A stretch of 64,000 bases of DNA from Stromatinia cepivora (GCA_014898415.1 RCTD01000004.1:372001-436000); one strand, 5' to 3'. Shown: positions 49,553-60,933, counted from the first letter of the stretch. The notes: a model not told the origin generated them from the sequence alone. Made by a program: numbers and translations.

Positions 49553-49766
49553 TGTTTGTATGTTTGTATGTTTGTATGTTTGTATGTTTGTATGTTTGTA
49601 TGTTTGTATGTTTGTATGTTTGTATGTTTGTATGTTTGTATGTTTGTATGTTTGTATGTTTGTATGTTTGTATGTTTGTATGTTTGTATGTTTGTATGTT
49701 TGTATGTTTGTATGTTTGTATGTTTGTATGTTTGTATGTTTGTCTGTTTGTATGTTTGTCTGTTTG
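49553..49766. repeat. TGTTTGTA octamer tandem array
   Basis: About 23 perfect TGTTTGTA units from 49553, followed by variant units with TGTC and TGCT. No frame in it is interrupted, so all frames are open by composition alone; it is not coding. Confidence 0.95.
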
Positions 49767-50147
49767 CTTGCTTGCCCCAACTCTCTGGCACATCGTTACA
49801 TCAATCCAACTCAATGAAAAGTAGAAAGAACTGAACCGAATATAGAAATAACTTATATAATCAATTCAAATCATCCTCAAAAGGACAATTCCCCGTCTCC
49901 GTTCTTTGCAGTAGTTAGTTTCCCTTCTTTTCCATTCCAATGCACTTGCACTTGCATCCCATCCATAGCCAAGACAAGGCTGCATCCCCATATGTTATTT
50001 TTGAAATAGTTTCCTCTTCGATTTCCAGATTTCGAGATACACCAATTCTGCAATCTGCAAGGTTAGTTCATCTACGTCCTGCGAATCAGATGTTGTATTA
50101 CCTCTCTTGCGCCTCTATTATGTGTGTGACATAATGGCCATTTCGTT

Positions 50148-50192
50148 CGGCTTTGTGGTCCGGCTTTGTGGTCCGGCTTTGTGGTCCGGCTT
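50148..50192. repeat. Three 13-bp repeats CGGCTTTGTGGTC
   Basis: Perfect copies at 50148-50160, 50161-50173 and 50174-50186 plus a partial fourth, all G/T-rich with a CCGG junction. Confidence 0.9.
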
Positions 50193-50707
50193 CTCACGTC
50201 ACTTTTCGGACCCCAAGAACTCATGAACAATCGGATAGACAAAAAAAGCGGTGCAATTATTCTGCCAATTTGATTGATCTGCCCCTCCATTATCTAAAAA
50301 TAAACCCTGTAACACACTTTTTCCCCCTCCAAATAATAAATTAATTCGAACCTAACGAAAAAGTTCCACGTTTTGTATTCTTTGCGGAGGCTGAAGTTTT
50401 GCCCATACTTTCTGCAGTGGTCTCAGATCTGATCGTTCTTAGATGAACCACCTATATCAAACATATAGCAAAGCCAGAGATTTGGAAACAAAACGTTTCG
50501 TTCCCGTGGCTTAGGTACTCTATTGTACCATAGGCACCCGTGAGGCGTTTGCATTTCTTCAAACACTTGCGCAAGTGGTCATACTTACACATACATACCC
50601 GAGGGGCTGAAGCTTACTTTGCCGCAATATACGGGGTACTTGCTTACGTCAAATTTTTGCTTCGGATCAAGGACAGGACGAATAGATTTGCATAGGTCGA
50701 AACAGCG

Positions 50708-51627
50708 ATGCCGCATACGAATCGAAAAAAGAAGAGTGGAGCGGGGAAAACCGAAGATGTAGTAATAATAAACGGCGCGGAGAAAACAAAAAAGATTATG
50801 CAACCTATGAAGAGGAAACAAATAGAGGATGGAGAGGGCTGGACACATGTTATAGGAGGAGGAAAGAAAGCCAGTGGTGGGGAAGCATGGACGCATGCGG
50901 GAGATTTTATGAAGGATGGCGTTGCGTATATTGAGAGGACGGTGGAGGAAATGAGGGGCGATTTGGAGTATTATGGAAAACTGTGGGAGAGTAGTGACGC
51001 GGCCAGACAACTGAAGGAGATTTTGAAGGGGAGGAGTGCGGTGAAGAATGTGGTTTGTTTGGGGTTGGGAACTTTACAGAGCGCGAGTAGAGAGGGGAGG
51101 AGAATTAGTTTTACGCAATTGGCGGCATTAATGATGATTTTGGATGAGTTGGGTGAGTTGGGTTTGAAGTCGTGGATGGACAACACTGATAGGATTTTAG
51201 GTGGTATTGGTGCGGATAAGATACAATGCGTATTTCAAGACCCTCAATATACAGAAACTGACAAGGAATTCTTGATTTCTTTGGCTGGAATAGTGGTGGA
51301 TGATCCATTAGCATTTGATCATATTAAAGAGGATACTCTGGTATATGCGATACATTGTTATGGACCAGTTTACAAGACGATTAGTTCGGGACCTCAACCT
51401 GCAGTTCTTATAGGAACAGATGTGGATAACTTCTCGAGATTCTACTTGTAAGTTACATGGCGCACCTTTGTTGGCAGACATTAACATTTCGCAGATCAAC
51501 GGGCACAGAAACTCTTGGGCAACATCTAGATAGTATGGTCAAAGATTGCGAAGTAATAAATTTCCCACAACTTCGACATGATTTCTCGGATACAAAAATA
51601 TACTGGCGAAATAAACCAACGATTTGA
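50708..51627 (+). CDS. SRR1-like domain protein
   Basis: Exon 1 50708-51447, intron 51448-51494 (GTAAGT...GCAG), exon 2 51495-51627; 290 residues. The SRR1-like core is visible: KNVVCLGLGTLQSASREGRR, SFTQLAALMMILDEL, QCVFQDPQYTETDKEFL, VVDDPLAFDHIKEDTLVYAI. After the intron comes TGTETLGQHL and a final YWRNKP. SRR1 in Arabidopsis is linked to light signalling and the clock, and in yeast (Ber1) to microtubule function; the biochemical activity is unknown. The first ~70 residues are basic and Lys-rich. Its 3' end faces that of the isochorismatase-like gene only 107 bp away. Confidence 0.88.
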
Positions 51628-51734
51628 ATAAGGGATGTAGCCGAAGCTGGGCTTCAGTAGCAATAAACCTCAAATCTACCAGAATACTCAAGGCATACTC
51701 TCGATGCATATCAAGCAATGGATTTCAATTGATC

Positions 51735-52433
51735 TCAATTGATCTCACTGGACTGCACTACAGTACCAAAGGCATCCGCCAATTCCGCCAAAACCGTCTT
51801 GACCAACTCCTCAGCCTTTACTCCAGGAATATCTCGATCCCCGATAGCATCCTCGACAAGTATAACCTCATATCCATTCTCAGCCGCCTGTCTAGCCGTG
51901 GTACTCACACACACATGGGCCATATACCCCGTCAACACGACCTTCGATTTCCCCGTCCCTTTTATATAAGACTCTAAATCGGTTCCAGTGAATGAACCCG
52001 GATGTTGCTTGGCAATTACTTTCTCATTACCTGTAGGAGTAAGTTCCTCGAATTCCTTCGCAAGCTCGGTATCGGGTGTGAAGACCGGGGCACCGGCAGG
52101 TACTTGATGTACAATGTGTGCGAGGGCTCCATTGGCTGCGCGGTATTTTTCGAGAAGACTCGAGATGGCTTTGCGGGATGAGGAAACTTGGGAGACTTTT
52201 AGGTGGCCTTTGGCATATCTGGTGAGGTGGATATTAGTAAATGTATATGTAATATATATATATATATATAGGTATCGACAACTAGCAAGATGAAAAATGG
52301 AAAAAGATAGAATATCATAAACATACTCATTCTGCGCATCAATTATAATTAATACACTATCCTGCACCGAAGCAGTAGATGGCGGTACACCAATAAATTC
52401 TCTGAATGCTTTTGTCTGGCTAGTCGTCGTCAT
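51735..52433 (-). CDS. Isochorismatase-like cysteine hydrolase
   Basis: Exon 1 52433-52327, intron 52326-52219 (108 nt, GTATGT...CCAG), exon 2 52218-51735; 196 residues. Family catalytic triad candidates: D32 in [11 protein letters not shown]106 in [10 protein letters not shown], and the nucleophile C139 in [16 protein letters not shown], preceded by the usual non-prolyl cis-peptide region. A nicotinamidase-like or isochorismatase-like hydrolysis is expected; the substrate cannot be told. No signal peptide. The intron has no in-frame stop and a length divisible by three, so unspliced RNA also reads through to a 232-residue product carrying a hydrophobic, low-quality insert; the spliced form matches the family. 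Confidence 0.9.
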   Translation of the reverse strand: MTTTSQTKAFREFIGVPPSTASVQDSVLIIIDAQNEYVYDILSFSIFHLASCRYLYIYIYITYTFTNIHLTRYAKGHLKVSQVSSSRKAISSLLEKYRAANGALAHIVHQVPAGAPVFTPDTELAKEFEELTPTGNEKVIAKQHPGSFTGTDLESYIKGTGKSKVVLTGYMAHVCVSTTARQAAENGYEVILVEDAIGDRDIPGVKAEELVKTVLAELADAFGTVVQSSEIN

Positions 52434-54081
52434 TTCGGTGTTTTGGCGGTGGTGTGTGTGGTAATTTGGATTCTTCCTGGTGTGGGAGTTTCTTGAGGCT
52501 TATTTTATGGGGTGGATGGGTTTTTGTTCTTGGATTTGGTGGTTTGAGTACAGATTGGATTGGAATTGAATGAGATTCTGGTTTTAAATACTGGATGATT
52601 GGATGGGATGAGTAAGTGAGTGAGGTGAGTGTTTGTTTGTTTATTCATCATTTATCATCTATCATCATCCATCATTCATCATTCATCATTCATCTTTTTG
52701 AAGGTAAGCTGCCAAGCTGAAGATTTGTCATACAAACGGTTGAAGGATTCATTCGTTTCCTTTCCTGACCTGTCCTCTTTTATCGCTAATTGAATCCCGA
52801 AGGTATTAGATAAACTTCTCAATCATGACTTCGCGGTGAATAACATCTAATATATATAAAGCGAGTGCAATATAAATATAAATAAAAATGAAGATATACT
52901 CCGAGTTCCGATAACTCTACGCTATCATCTGAAACAAATGCCATCATTATTTTAACTATATGTCGTTTAGTGGAGACAGGGGCGTTGATCAAGGTTCTTG
53001 AGGGTTTTATTCATTGAGGAGACCTATGGAGATTTGAGGACCTCTCCACTAATATCTAGGTACCTACCTATTGATATCTATTAGTGTGATATACCCCTTG
53101 ATAATGGAAAGAGGCTGGGACTGGTGCTGCGGAGTAATTTGGTGGAATGATACTGGTAGATGGGGGATATTGAAGATACTGGAGATACTTGTATGGAGTA
53201 GGTAGGTAATCTTTTACTTGTGATTCTTTATTTGGAGAGGTACGTATCTTAAATGGTTGGAATTGTTGAGTGAGTGAGTGAGTGAGTGAGTGAGTGAGTG
53301 AGTGAGTGAGTGGTTTGATCTCTCATCTCTCAGCCAACCAACGCAGAATTCAACCAACCAGACATAGCGGGGGCTAATGGATTCAGAGAAAAAGTTCCCT
53401 GTTACAGTCTCATTACTTCCTACTCCACTCTGGTCTTTTCCCTCGCCAGCCTCGTGCACACGGCATCTAACCAACCATTTCCATCCATTATCAAGAGGAA
53501 GTGGATAAAGTCGGTGTTAGGTGAAGCTCGTGTTTGGTTTTAGCTGAAGATGCATGGGAAGATGATGCTAGAGGATGGATGGAGAATCGAGATGGGATGG
53601 GATGGCATGTACTCTGTATTGATTATAAGGATTAATTGTTCTTTTACTTTGGCTTTTTTTTTTTTTAATTGAGGTTTGGAAAATACTGTATTCTGATTGA
53701 GGTTTGATTTGAACTTCATTCAATTCAATTTGATCTCAACATAAAATAAAGTATTTGGAAAGTAAACGATAATTCACAACTTCTCGTATTTGCCCTCAAT
53801 TTGATAAATAACCTTTTCTCTATCCTTGCTTGTGTTTTCACATTTGATCGATAAGAAATACACCGTACCTCCGTACACCAAAATACCTCGAGGACAAGAA
53901 ACCAGTTGTCCCACATAAATCAAAAAAAAACAAGCGGGATTCTCATCAACCTTACCTACTTTTAGTTGGAAAAGAGGGAAAAGATCATCCGAAACGAAAG
54001 GCTACAATTCGGTTTCAAACTTCCTATCTTCCCAGTCTCTTGTCTCTTTTATTTCTCTTCTTCTCTCTTTCTTTTCTAATA
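52434..54081. promoter_or_regulatory. Divergent intergenic region, isochorismatase-like gene and GH17 gene
   Basis: 1.65 kb between divergent starts. Contains CATT/ATC iterations (52640-52700), a (GAGT)11 run (53267-53312) and a CT-rich leader directly before the GH17 start. No gene supported. Confidence 0.45.
53267..53312. repeat. (GAGT)n microsatellite
   Basis: About eleven GAGT units without interruption. Confidence 0.95.
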
Positions 54082-56253
54082 ATGTCACGATATTCTTTTG
54101 AAGATATTCATAATTATCACGATTCTTCTTCACCTGTATCTCCACAAACAACGCCCCCAAGATCTCCTTCAACACCACAACAACAACATCAACAACAACC
54201 GCACAATCCTTTAAACTTCGCCTCAAATTCAAACTCAAACTCAAACTCCAATCATTTAATTTTACAAACTCAAGGATCATCTAACGAAGAGATTGGAATG
54301 CCGAATTCTTCTCCTTCAATTTTACATTCACGGCAAAACTATGGGGAAGTGGAACCTGTGAGTCCGATAATAGATAGTCCACCAATTCCTCCACCACATC
54401 GATCATCACAATCCAGTCAGGAATCTAGAATACGAAATCAAAACAATAACACAATATCCGCATATTCAAACGTAACACCGGGAGTCGATAATTTCGGGAA
54501 TCAAGCCGCAGGTGGGATCAACGGCGTTGCTATGAGCGCCGCAAATTCAAATGCCAGGGAAAGTGGTGTGGAAACCGTGAGAGGTTACGATCCAACACAA
54601 CCTTCATACCAAGAGCCTCCATTCCAACGTTCGTTTCCACGACAAGATGCATCAACATCATCTCTCACTCCTTTAAATGCTGCTGCTTTCCCCACCGGAA
54701 TGTCAACTCCTTCTTCACGTTCAACTATTTCTGGTCGAAATCCTCCTTCAGATCCATATTCGGATTCTCCTTACCCATATAATCGATACTCAAGGGCAAT
54801 TGACCCAGAACTTGTTGAATTTGATCCTAATACAATTGCAGACGACGGAGACGACGGTTTGGGATATAGACGAGCTAATAGATCTTCTGTGTTAAGTCTA
54901 ACTAGAATGTCAGATAGCGGAACACGAACACCTCCAGGAGGGAAAGCTGTGGCAGGTGGTGGGGTGATGGGGACACTAGGTGGACTTGTTGGAAAGAAGA
55001 ATGGGGAAAATATACAATATAATAATGTTACAAGCGCACAGAACGGATATAGTGGGCCGGGAAATTACGACCTCAGTCTGGAAAAGAACGAATGGTTAAG
55101 GAAACCACCGGGTGGTAACAAGAAGATGAGGTTATGGATTGCTTTACTGGTTGGATTTTTGATCGTAGCGGCAATCATTGGAGGAGCTGTCGGTGGTACC
55201 CTTTCGGGCAATGCAAAATCAGGTTCAGATTCAGGTACAACTGAGGCTTCGACCGCGAACGGACAATCCGCATCAACGGATGCTTCAAAAAATGGCGATC
55301 TTAATAAGGATTCGGCAGAGATCAAAAAGTTATTGAACAATCCCAACTTGCACAAGGTTTTCCCTGGAATCGATTATACTCCCATGTATACACAATACCC
55401 CGCTTGCTTGACTTATCCAGCAAGTCAAAACAATGTTACAAGAGATGTGGCCGTCCTCTCACAACTAAGCAATACCATTCGTCTTTATGGTACCGATTGT
55501 AACCAAACGCAGATGGTTTTACATGCTATTGATCGATTAGGTTTGAATGGTACCGTTAAAGTTTGGTTGGGTGTTTGGCAGGATTCAAACACCACTACTA
55601 ATACTCGTCAACTTGAGCAACTCTACAACATCTTCGATGAACATGGATCATCTTCGTTCGTTGGTGTTATTGTTGGCAATGAGGTTCTCTATAGAAAAGA
55701 TATGACTGCTACTGAGCTTATATCCATCATCGGGAATGTTAAAGCCAACATGACATCCCGCGGCATTGACCTCCCTGTCGCCTCTTCAGATTTAGGAGAC
55801 AATTGGACCGCGGAGCTCGCTAACGCTGTTGACTTTGTAATGGCTAACATTCATCCGTTTTTCGCTGGTGTCACTGCCGAACAAGGTGCTAGTTGGACAT
55901 GGGACTTTTGGCAAAATCATGATGTGGCCTTTAAAACCAATGCATCTCAAAATATTATCTCGGAAACTGGATGGCCTTCACAAGGTGGTACCGATTGTGG
56001 TGCTGCTACTACATGTGCTGAGGGTAGTGTAGCAGGGATAACGGAAATGAATACCTTTATGGAAAATTGGGTCTGCGATGCCATTACAAATGGAACGAAT
56101 TATTTTTGGTTTGAAGCATTTGATGAACCATGGAAGATTCAATATAATTCAGGAGATGAAAATTGGGAAGATCATTGGGGTATTATGGATGTCAATAGAG
56201 TATTGAAGGATGGAGTGAAGATTCCTGATTGTGGAGGGAAAACGGTTTCGTGA
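54082..56253 (+). CDS. GH17 glucan endo-1,3-beta-glucosidase, type II membrane protein (BtgC-like)
   Basis: Single exon, 723 residues, start MSRYSFEDIHNYHD. Residues 1-350 are a cytoplasmic, disordered Ser/Pro/Gln/Asn-rich tail with QQQ and NSNS runs. One membrane segment follows at about 351-373 (LWIALLVGFLIVAAIIGGAV), then a Ser/Thr-rich stalk and the GH17 domain from about 425 to the end (HKVFPGIDYTPMYTQYP ...). Catalytic residues fit the family: acid/base E534 in IVGNEVLYR and nucleophile E628 in SETGWPSQGG. This is the layout of Aspergillus BtgC-type enzymes that trim or branch beta-1,3-glucan at the plasma membrane. Many N-glycosylation sites lie only on the outer side. The TTG at 54040 is not the start; the first ATG is 54082. 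Confidence 0.95.
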   Translation: MSRYSFEDIHNYHDSSSPVSPQTTPPRSPSTPQQQHQQQPHNPLNFASNSNSNSNSNHLILQTQGSSNEEIGMPNSSPSILHSRQNYGEVEPVSPIIDSPPIPPPHRSSQSSQESRIRNQNNNTISAYSNVTPGVDNFGNQAAGGINGVAMSAANSNARESGVETVRGYDPTQPSYQEPPFQRSFPRQDASTSSLTPLNAAAFPTGMSTPSSRSTISGRNPPSDPYSDSPYPYNRYSRAIDPELVEFDPNTIADDGDDGLGYRRANRSSVLSLTRMSDSGTRTPPGGKAVAGGGVMGTLGGLVGKKNGENIQYNNVTSAQNGYSGPGNYDLSLEKNEWLRKPPGGNKKMRLWIALLVGFLIVAAIIGGAVGGTLSGNAKSGSDSGTTEASTANGQSASTDASKNGDLNKDSAEIKKLLNNPNLHKVFPGIDYTPMYTQYPACLTYPASQNNVTRDVAVLSQLSNTIRLYGTDCNQTQMVLHAIDRLGLNGTVKVWLGVWQDSNTTTNTRQLEQLYNIFDEHGSSSFVGVIVGNEVLYRKDMTATELISIIGNVKANMTSRGIDLPVASSDLGDNWTAELANAVDFVMANIHPFFAGVTAEQGASWTWDFWQNHDVAFKTNASQNIISETGWPSQGGTDCGAATTCAEGSVAGITEMNTFMENWVCDAITNGTNYFWFEAFDEPWKIQYNSGDENWEDHWGIMDVNRVLKDGVKIPDCGGKTVS

Positions 56254-56940
56254 TGAATGCGCTCAAAAATCAGTTTGTGGTTAATGATTGGAGAAATATG
56301 ATGAGTCATTGAGAGAAATGCAATTGAATTATATCATATGGCATGGTATTGAATGGTGGACATTTTGATGGAGTAATCTCTTTACTTTTTGGCACGGTGG
56401 AATTTCTATAGGCGTTTTTTCGGGAGAGCGATATTTTTCACATGAGATAAGATGAAATGGACTTATCCAGCTGTCTTATGGAATGGGATGGGATGGGATG
56501 GGATGGGAAGGACATGTTAGGGTTTGTACATAATGAGTTATTTATATGAGGGATGGGTTGCTGGGTATTCATTCGGTTGGCGGGAATGGGATGGATAGGA
56601 TGATGAGAATGTTGAATGGAGAAAGGGAGGAGTGAAAGAAATGGAAATGAAAATAGAAATGACGTGTGAAAGAAAAATATAATAAGATACCTACGTCTTT
56701 CTATCCTATTTATGGGTTGATTGTACAGCTTTTGAATTTTTTGTGAGATGTGCAGTGATTGGAATCAATGATTCCCATATCGCTTACTCTTCTTTTGATT
56801 AGATTAGATTATTCATCTCGTTTAACTAGCTATTTTCTCCTCTTCCTACCTACCTACCTACCTATGTATACAAGTATCTACTGTACTGTAGATACCAAAT
56901 CTTAGATTAACATTGACATATTGTGATTGGTGGATGAGTT

Positions 56941-58080
56941 AAGACTTTGGTGGTTTGTAGGAAAGGAGAGGGAGGAGGGGAGGAGGGGGAGGAGGAGAGG
57001 AGGAGAAATATATATGGCTGTGGCTATTTGTAGCATAGGAGGTAATGGTTAGAATTGGGGGGGGGGGGGGTGGGTGTTTTGGGTGTGGGGATGGGGATGG
57101 AGATAAGGTGAGAGTGGTTTTTGATGGATTGATGGATTCATGAATTGGGATATTGGGATATTAAAAATATAAATAAAAATTGAATAGTGTTTTAGAGTTT
57201 TGTAAGTTATTAGGTTGGTAGGCTTTTTATAGTAGGTGGGGTGGGGGTTGGTGAGGTTTTTTTGGGTATGGAGAGATAGGTTGGTAGAGGGAGGGGGAGG
57301 GGGAGGGGAGGTGTTGGGTAAGGAGAGAGGGAGGGGAGGGGAGGGAAGGGAGGGACAGGTGTTAAATGGGATGGGAAGATGTATAATAAGAAGAAAGGGG
57401 GGCGAAAGGAGGTGAAGGGATAAAGCGAAAGTAAAAGAAAGGAAGGGAAGGGGAGTGAGTGGAACTGTGGGAGTGAATGTAGAATAAGAAAGTATAAGAT
57501 TGTAGGGAATATGAAAATGTAGAAATATAAGAGTAGGTATATCTGAAAAATTTAAAATGCAAACTTGAAAATTTGAAAATTTGGAAATGTAAAAATATAG
57601 AAGTGAAGAGGTAGATATAGGATAGAGGAATTTAGAAATATAGAAATGTGGGGATGTGGGAGTGTAAAAATATAGAAATAAAGAAAAAGAATAGTCTGAT
57701 GGATTGGTTAAGTATGGGGAGAGTGGGTATAGGGGGTGTAGGACTGTGGGAGTGTAGGAATGGGAGCGAAGGGAGAGAGTAGATATAGTAGATAGTTACT
57801 ATTTATATATTATGATTTGTGGGATAGAAGAAGAAGATAATAAATTATAAGAGATAAATTATAGATTATAAAAGTATAAATGAAAGATTGATTATATAAG
57901 AATGGGAGGATAAATTTGAGGAGTTATAAAAGATAAAAAAGAAAGAGAAGAAGAAAAAGAGAATAAGAGAATGAATTAAGGATGGTTATAAATTTAGGAT
58001 TGAGATTGAGGGAATGGAAGAAGGAGTGGAAGATAAATGATATAAGAATGAGAAGATAAATTTAGAAGGAGAATGAAAAG
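56941..58080. other. Nearly cytosine-free + strand
   Basis: By hand count only about 17 C in 1140 bases of the + strand, while G, A and T are all common. Confidence 0.85.
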
Positions 58081-58850
58081 GAGAAAAAAGAGAGGGGGGG
58101 GGGGGGGGCATGATAATGAAGAGAATTTGTTAGATGTTGTAAGTTTAGGGCTGAGATTGAGGGAATGGGAGGAGGAGTAGGAGAATAGCAGATAAACTTG
58201 GTGAAGATAAACTTAGGAAATAATATAATAAGAATAGAAAGGAAAATGAAGAAGAAAGCGAAGAAGAAGAAAAAAGATAAAAACAATCCATTTCACCCAC
58301 TATATAGAATTTCAGCATTCAACTTCCTTATTATCTATAGAGCATCCATCATTCCACTATTCATTTTCATTTTCATAACAAACACCAAATTTCCAGTAGG
58401 ATTAGATCCATGATTCTAATAATATAGAGACGCAAGAGATGATTTTGATTTAATCACTAAACTCAAAGTCATTCCAAACCCTACCGAAATAATCCAGGGA
58501 AGGGGGGGGGGGAGGTTCACGTGAAACTATATATATATATTACCAATAACTTTTTGAAATTCAAGTTAAAGTTTAACCCCAAAGTTCAAGATTTGGGCTT
58601 GATATATGAGTATAAGATATAAGTGAAGATTTTGTATGAAGAGCGAAATGTTAGGAAATTGTTGGAATTTTTTTGTTAAAATTTAGAAACTTGCTAGGAT
58701 TCCAAAAGAGCTAGTTTTGTATACGTAAGGGAGGGGATGAGGACTGATATATATGTATGTATATAGGTAGGTGATGAGAAATTAATTCGATTGCGGAATA
58801 TTCGTTTGTTTGTTTGTATTTGTTGGGTGGAAATACGGGAATACTGGGGT

Positions 58851-58970
58851 GGATGGATGGATGGATGGATGGATGGATGGATGGATGGATGGATGGATGG
58901 ATGGATGGATGGATGGATGGATGGATGGATGGATGGATGGATGGATGGGTGGATGGGTGGATGGATGGAT
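58851..58970. repeat. (GGAT)n tetranucleotide array
   Basis: About 30 GGAT units, with two GGGT variants near the right end. Confidence 0.95.
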
Positions 58971-59622
58971 TGGTTGTATGAAGTAATAATAGATCAACTA
59001 ATTAGATGATGGTTTATATACTCCCTATATAGTATATATACCTTCTGAGTGATTATACTCAATTATATTGGATATTTGGATATTAGGTTTGGTAAATGCT
59101 ATTCTATATATGTAGCGAGATGCAGAAGATTGATTGATTGGTTGATGCTGGTTGCTGGTGAGGGTGCTGTGGTAGGGAAGGAAAGGGAAGGGATTGAAGG
59201 AGGTCGGATTCGAGGGATTTGTATGTAAGATTATATCTTTTGGAGTTGATTGGGTTTTGAGGGATGGTGGGGTCACCTAGCTCACAGATTAGGCTGAGGT
59301 TAGAAGGATTTTGGGTGGATAGGAAGAGATGGTTTTGAGGGATGTTTAGATGTTTGGGGGAATGAGGGGTATTATATTATTCCATGGTCTAGTTAGAGGA
59401 CCATCTAATAATGATAGTCACATATATCCATCAAAAACACAAAGAAAATTCATAAAAGCACCAAAATAAATATTTTTTTTGAACCTTTATGCTTCTCACT
59501 ATATGAGATGTACATGATATTTACAAATCCTTTTTTCCCCAGCTTTTCCACCATAGAAATAATTACAAGAATCTAAAAGTAATACTTGATCTAGCCTCGA
59601 TATGACCCATACCTACTGATTA

Positions 59623-60739
59623 TCACATGTAGGTAGCATCATAATAAAACTCCCCGGTGTAAGAAGGACCCAAAACTGTAGTAATAGCAATAGCAGAATT
59701 CAGCTGAGAGCTAAAATTAGCTCTTGGTACTCCTCCCGTCGGCTGGCTTCCTGGACCCGAGTTGTTAAATCTAGAATGGTTATTAGTAACTCATATCCAA
59801 ATATGATGATACGAAAGAAAAGAAAAAGAAAACTCACTCTCCAAAAGTAACATTATCAGTGTTCGCCAAAGCAGTACTCCACACTGACCAACCCGCCGAT
59901 GCAATATTATTCCCCAAATAATTATTCTGGAAAACAACTCTGGCAAAACTTCTCCACGGTCTTCCGAGATAGTTGATGTGTGTGGTAAGGGTGTCGTTGA
60001 GGTTGGCAATATTCGAATTGTTGATAACATACCAAGAATTAACACTGGCGTCCTTACGTCCAGAGGCTGTAATGGATCCTTTGCCAATCGTACGGATATC
60101 ATTCTTTTCGAACCAGGCGAGTCCTTTTTGACCGAAGATAAAATCAATGGCTCCTACGATGAGACATTTGGAGTAGAGTTGAAAACCGACTTCGGCGAGA
60201 ACGGTGTCTTGGTATCCCCAGAATTGAGTTGCGTAAAAACCGACGTTGGTGGCGAAGGAAGAGAGAGCGAGATTTTGTCCATTGGTGCTGATGTGGCCGA
60301 ATGTATTTTTGATGATTAGGTTGTATACTTTGGTATTGTCGTTGTGGGCGCGGAAGGTGGCGGTTAAATCATCCGAGGTGGTGTTGATGAGGGCAAGGTT
60401 GTAGGTGATGATTGCTTGGTTACCATGATAATCACGGGCATCTTCGGTATAACCTTGGATCGTAAGGTTTGCTACGATTGGTGGAAGGTACACTTGCTCG
60501 AAGTAGGTACCAGGAGCTATAAACAGGTATTGGTTGTTGGCGGTGTTTGCGTCCAATGCGTCAATACCGGCTTGGACTGTGGTGTAGGAACCATCGATTT
60601 TGCCAGTCTGATCGACCACAATTGCACCATTTGGAGCAACGGTGCGGTTGAATGAATTTGCGCGGTTCAGTAAAGTAGGGCTGGCAGAGACGCTTCCTAG
60701 TAAAGAAGCTGCTAGGGAAAGGATCGCAAAGGAATGCAT
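59623..60739 (-). CDS. Secreted pectin methylesterase (CE8)
   Basis: Removes methyl groups from plant pectin, opening it to pectinases. Exon 1 60739-59838, intron 59837-59771 (GTGAGT...CTAG), exon 2 59770-59623; 349 residues. The signal peptide (MHSFAILSLAASLLGSVSAS) is followed by a right-handed beta-helix domain: YTTVQAGIDAL, IAPGTYFEQVYLP, GFYATQFWGYQDTVLAE, CLIVGAIDFIFGQKGLAWF, YLGRPWRSFARVVF. Catalytic residues expected of the family are present: D178 (QDT), D199 (DFIFG) and R260 (LGRPW). The C-terminal exon carries the last strands (GPSYTGEFYYDATYM). There is no pro-domain, as usual for fungal enzymes. Upstream lie a TATA box and a GATA cluster. Confidence 0.96.
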
Positions 60740-60832
60740 GATTGAATAGTTTCTTTAGAAAGGCCAGACTTTCAATATACTTGCATTCAAGCTTGCGACT
60801 GAACTGATCCTTCTGAGAAGGAAATACCTATT

Positions 60833-60841
60833 CTTTATATA
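60833..60841 (-). promoter_or_regulatory. TATA box of the pectin methylesterase gene
   Basis: TATATAAAG on the minus strand, about 94 nt before the ATG at 60739, a normal distance for a strongly regulated fungal gene. Confidence 0.6.
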
Positions 60842-60886
60842 TTCAAAAAGGCAAGAATTGCAAGATATGCCAAGGAGAAACGAGAC

Positions 60887-60933
60887 CTTATCTTTATCAG
60901 TAGCGCAACTGGCGCCGTTGATAAGCTGATAGA
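60887..60933. promoter_or_regulatory. GATA-factor site cluster upstream of the pectin methylesterase gene
   Basis: Four GATA cores in 47 bp: CTTATC (60887), TTTATC (60893), GATAAG (60920) and GATAGA (60928). This density suggests nitrogen-type (AreA-like) or similar GATA-factor control; binding is inferred only. Confidence 0.4.

Larger units (their letters stand above)
48668..50707. promoter_or_regulatory. 2-kb divergent intergenic region with an octamer array and a 13-bp repeat
   Basis: Lies between divergent starts. Holds the TGTTTGTA array and a triple 13-bp repeat, both listed separately. No gene supported. Confidence 0.4.
56254..59622. other. 3.4-kb low-complexity intergenic region, convergent
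   Basis: Lies between two converging stops. It is dominated by G/A/T-only sequence on the + strand: poly-G runs (57057-57070, 58095-58108, 58503-58512), GGGA/GGAGG purine tracts, AT-rich short iterations, a (GGAT) array and TATA iterations. Open frames here arise from composition and I reject them as genes. Confidence 0.55.

Noticed and set aside
49553..49766. CRISPR-like or telomeric array
   Set aside because: There are no spacers, the unit is not a telomere motif, and the genome is fungal.
49481..49834. Open frames of about 80-104 codons on both strands with CLYVCMFV or HTNIQTYK repeats
   Set aside because: They are translations of the TGTTTGTA octamer array; every frame is open by composition.
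51735..52433. Uninterrupted 232-residue isochorismatase-like protein
   Set aside because: The middle 36 codons are AT-repeat-derived and bounded by good GTATGT and CCAG sites; splicing restores the family sequence DAQNEYAKGHL.
53967..54081. Hydrophobic N-terminal extension of the GH17 protein (MSLLFLFFSLSFLI) read from 54040
   Set aside because: It begins at TTG and translates a pyrimidine-rich 5' leader; the first ATG is 54082 and the protein already has its own membrane segment.
58782..59009. Open frames with GWMD or HPSI repeats
   Set aside because: They translate the GGAT tetranucleotide array and have no non-repeat domain.
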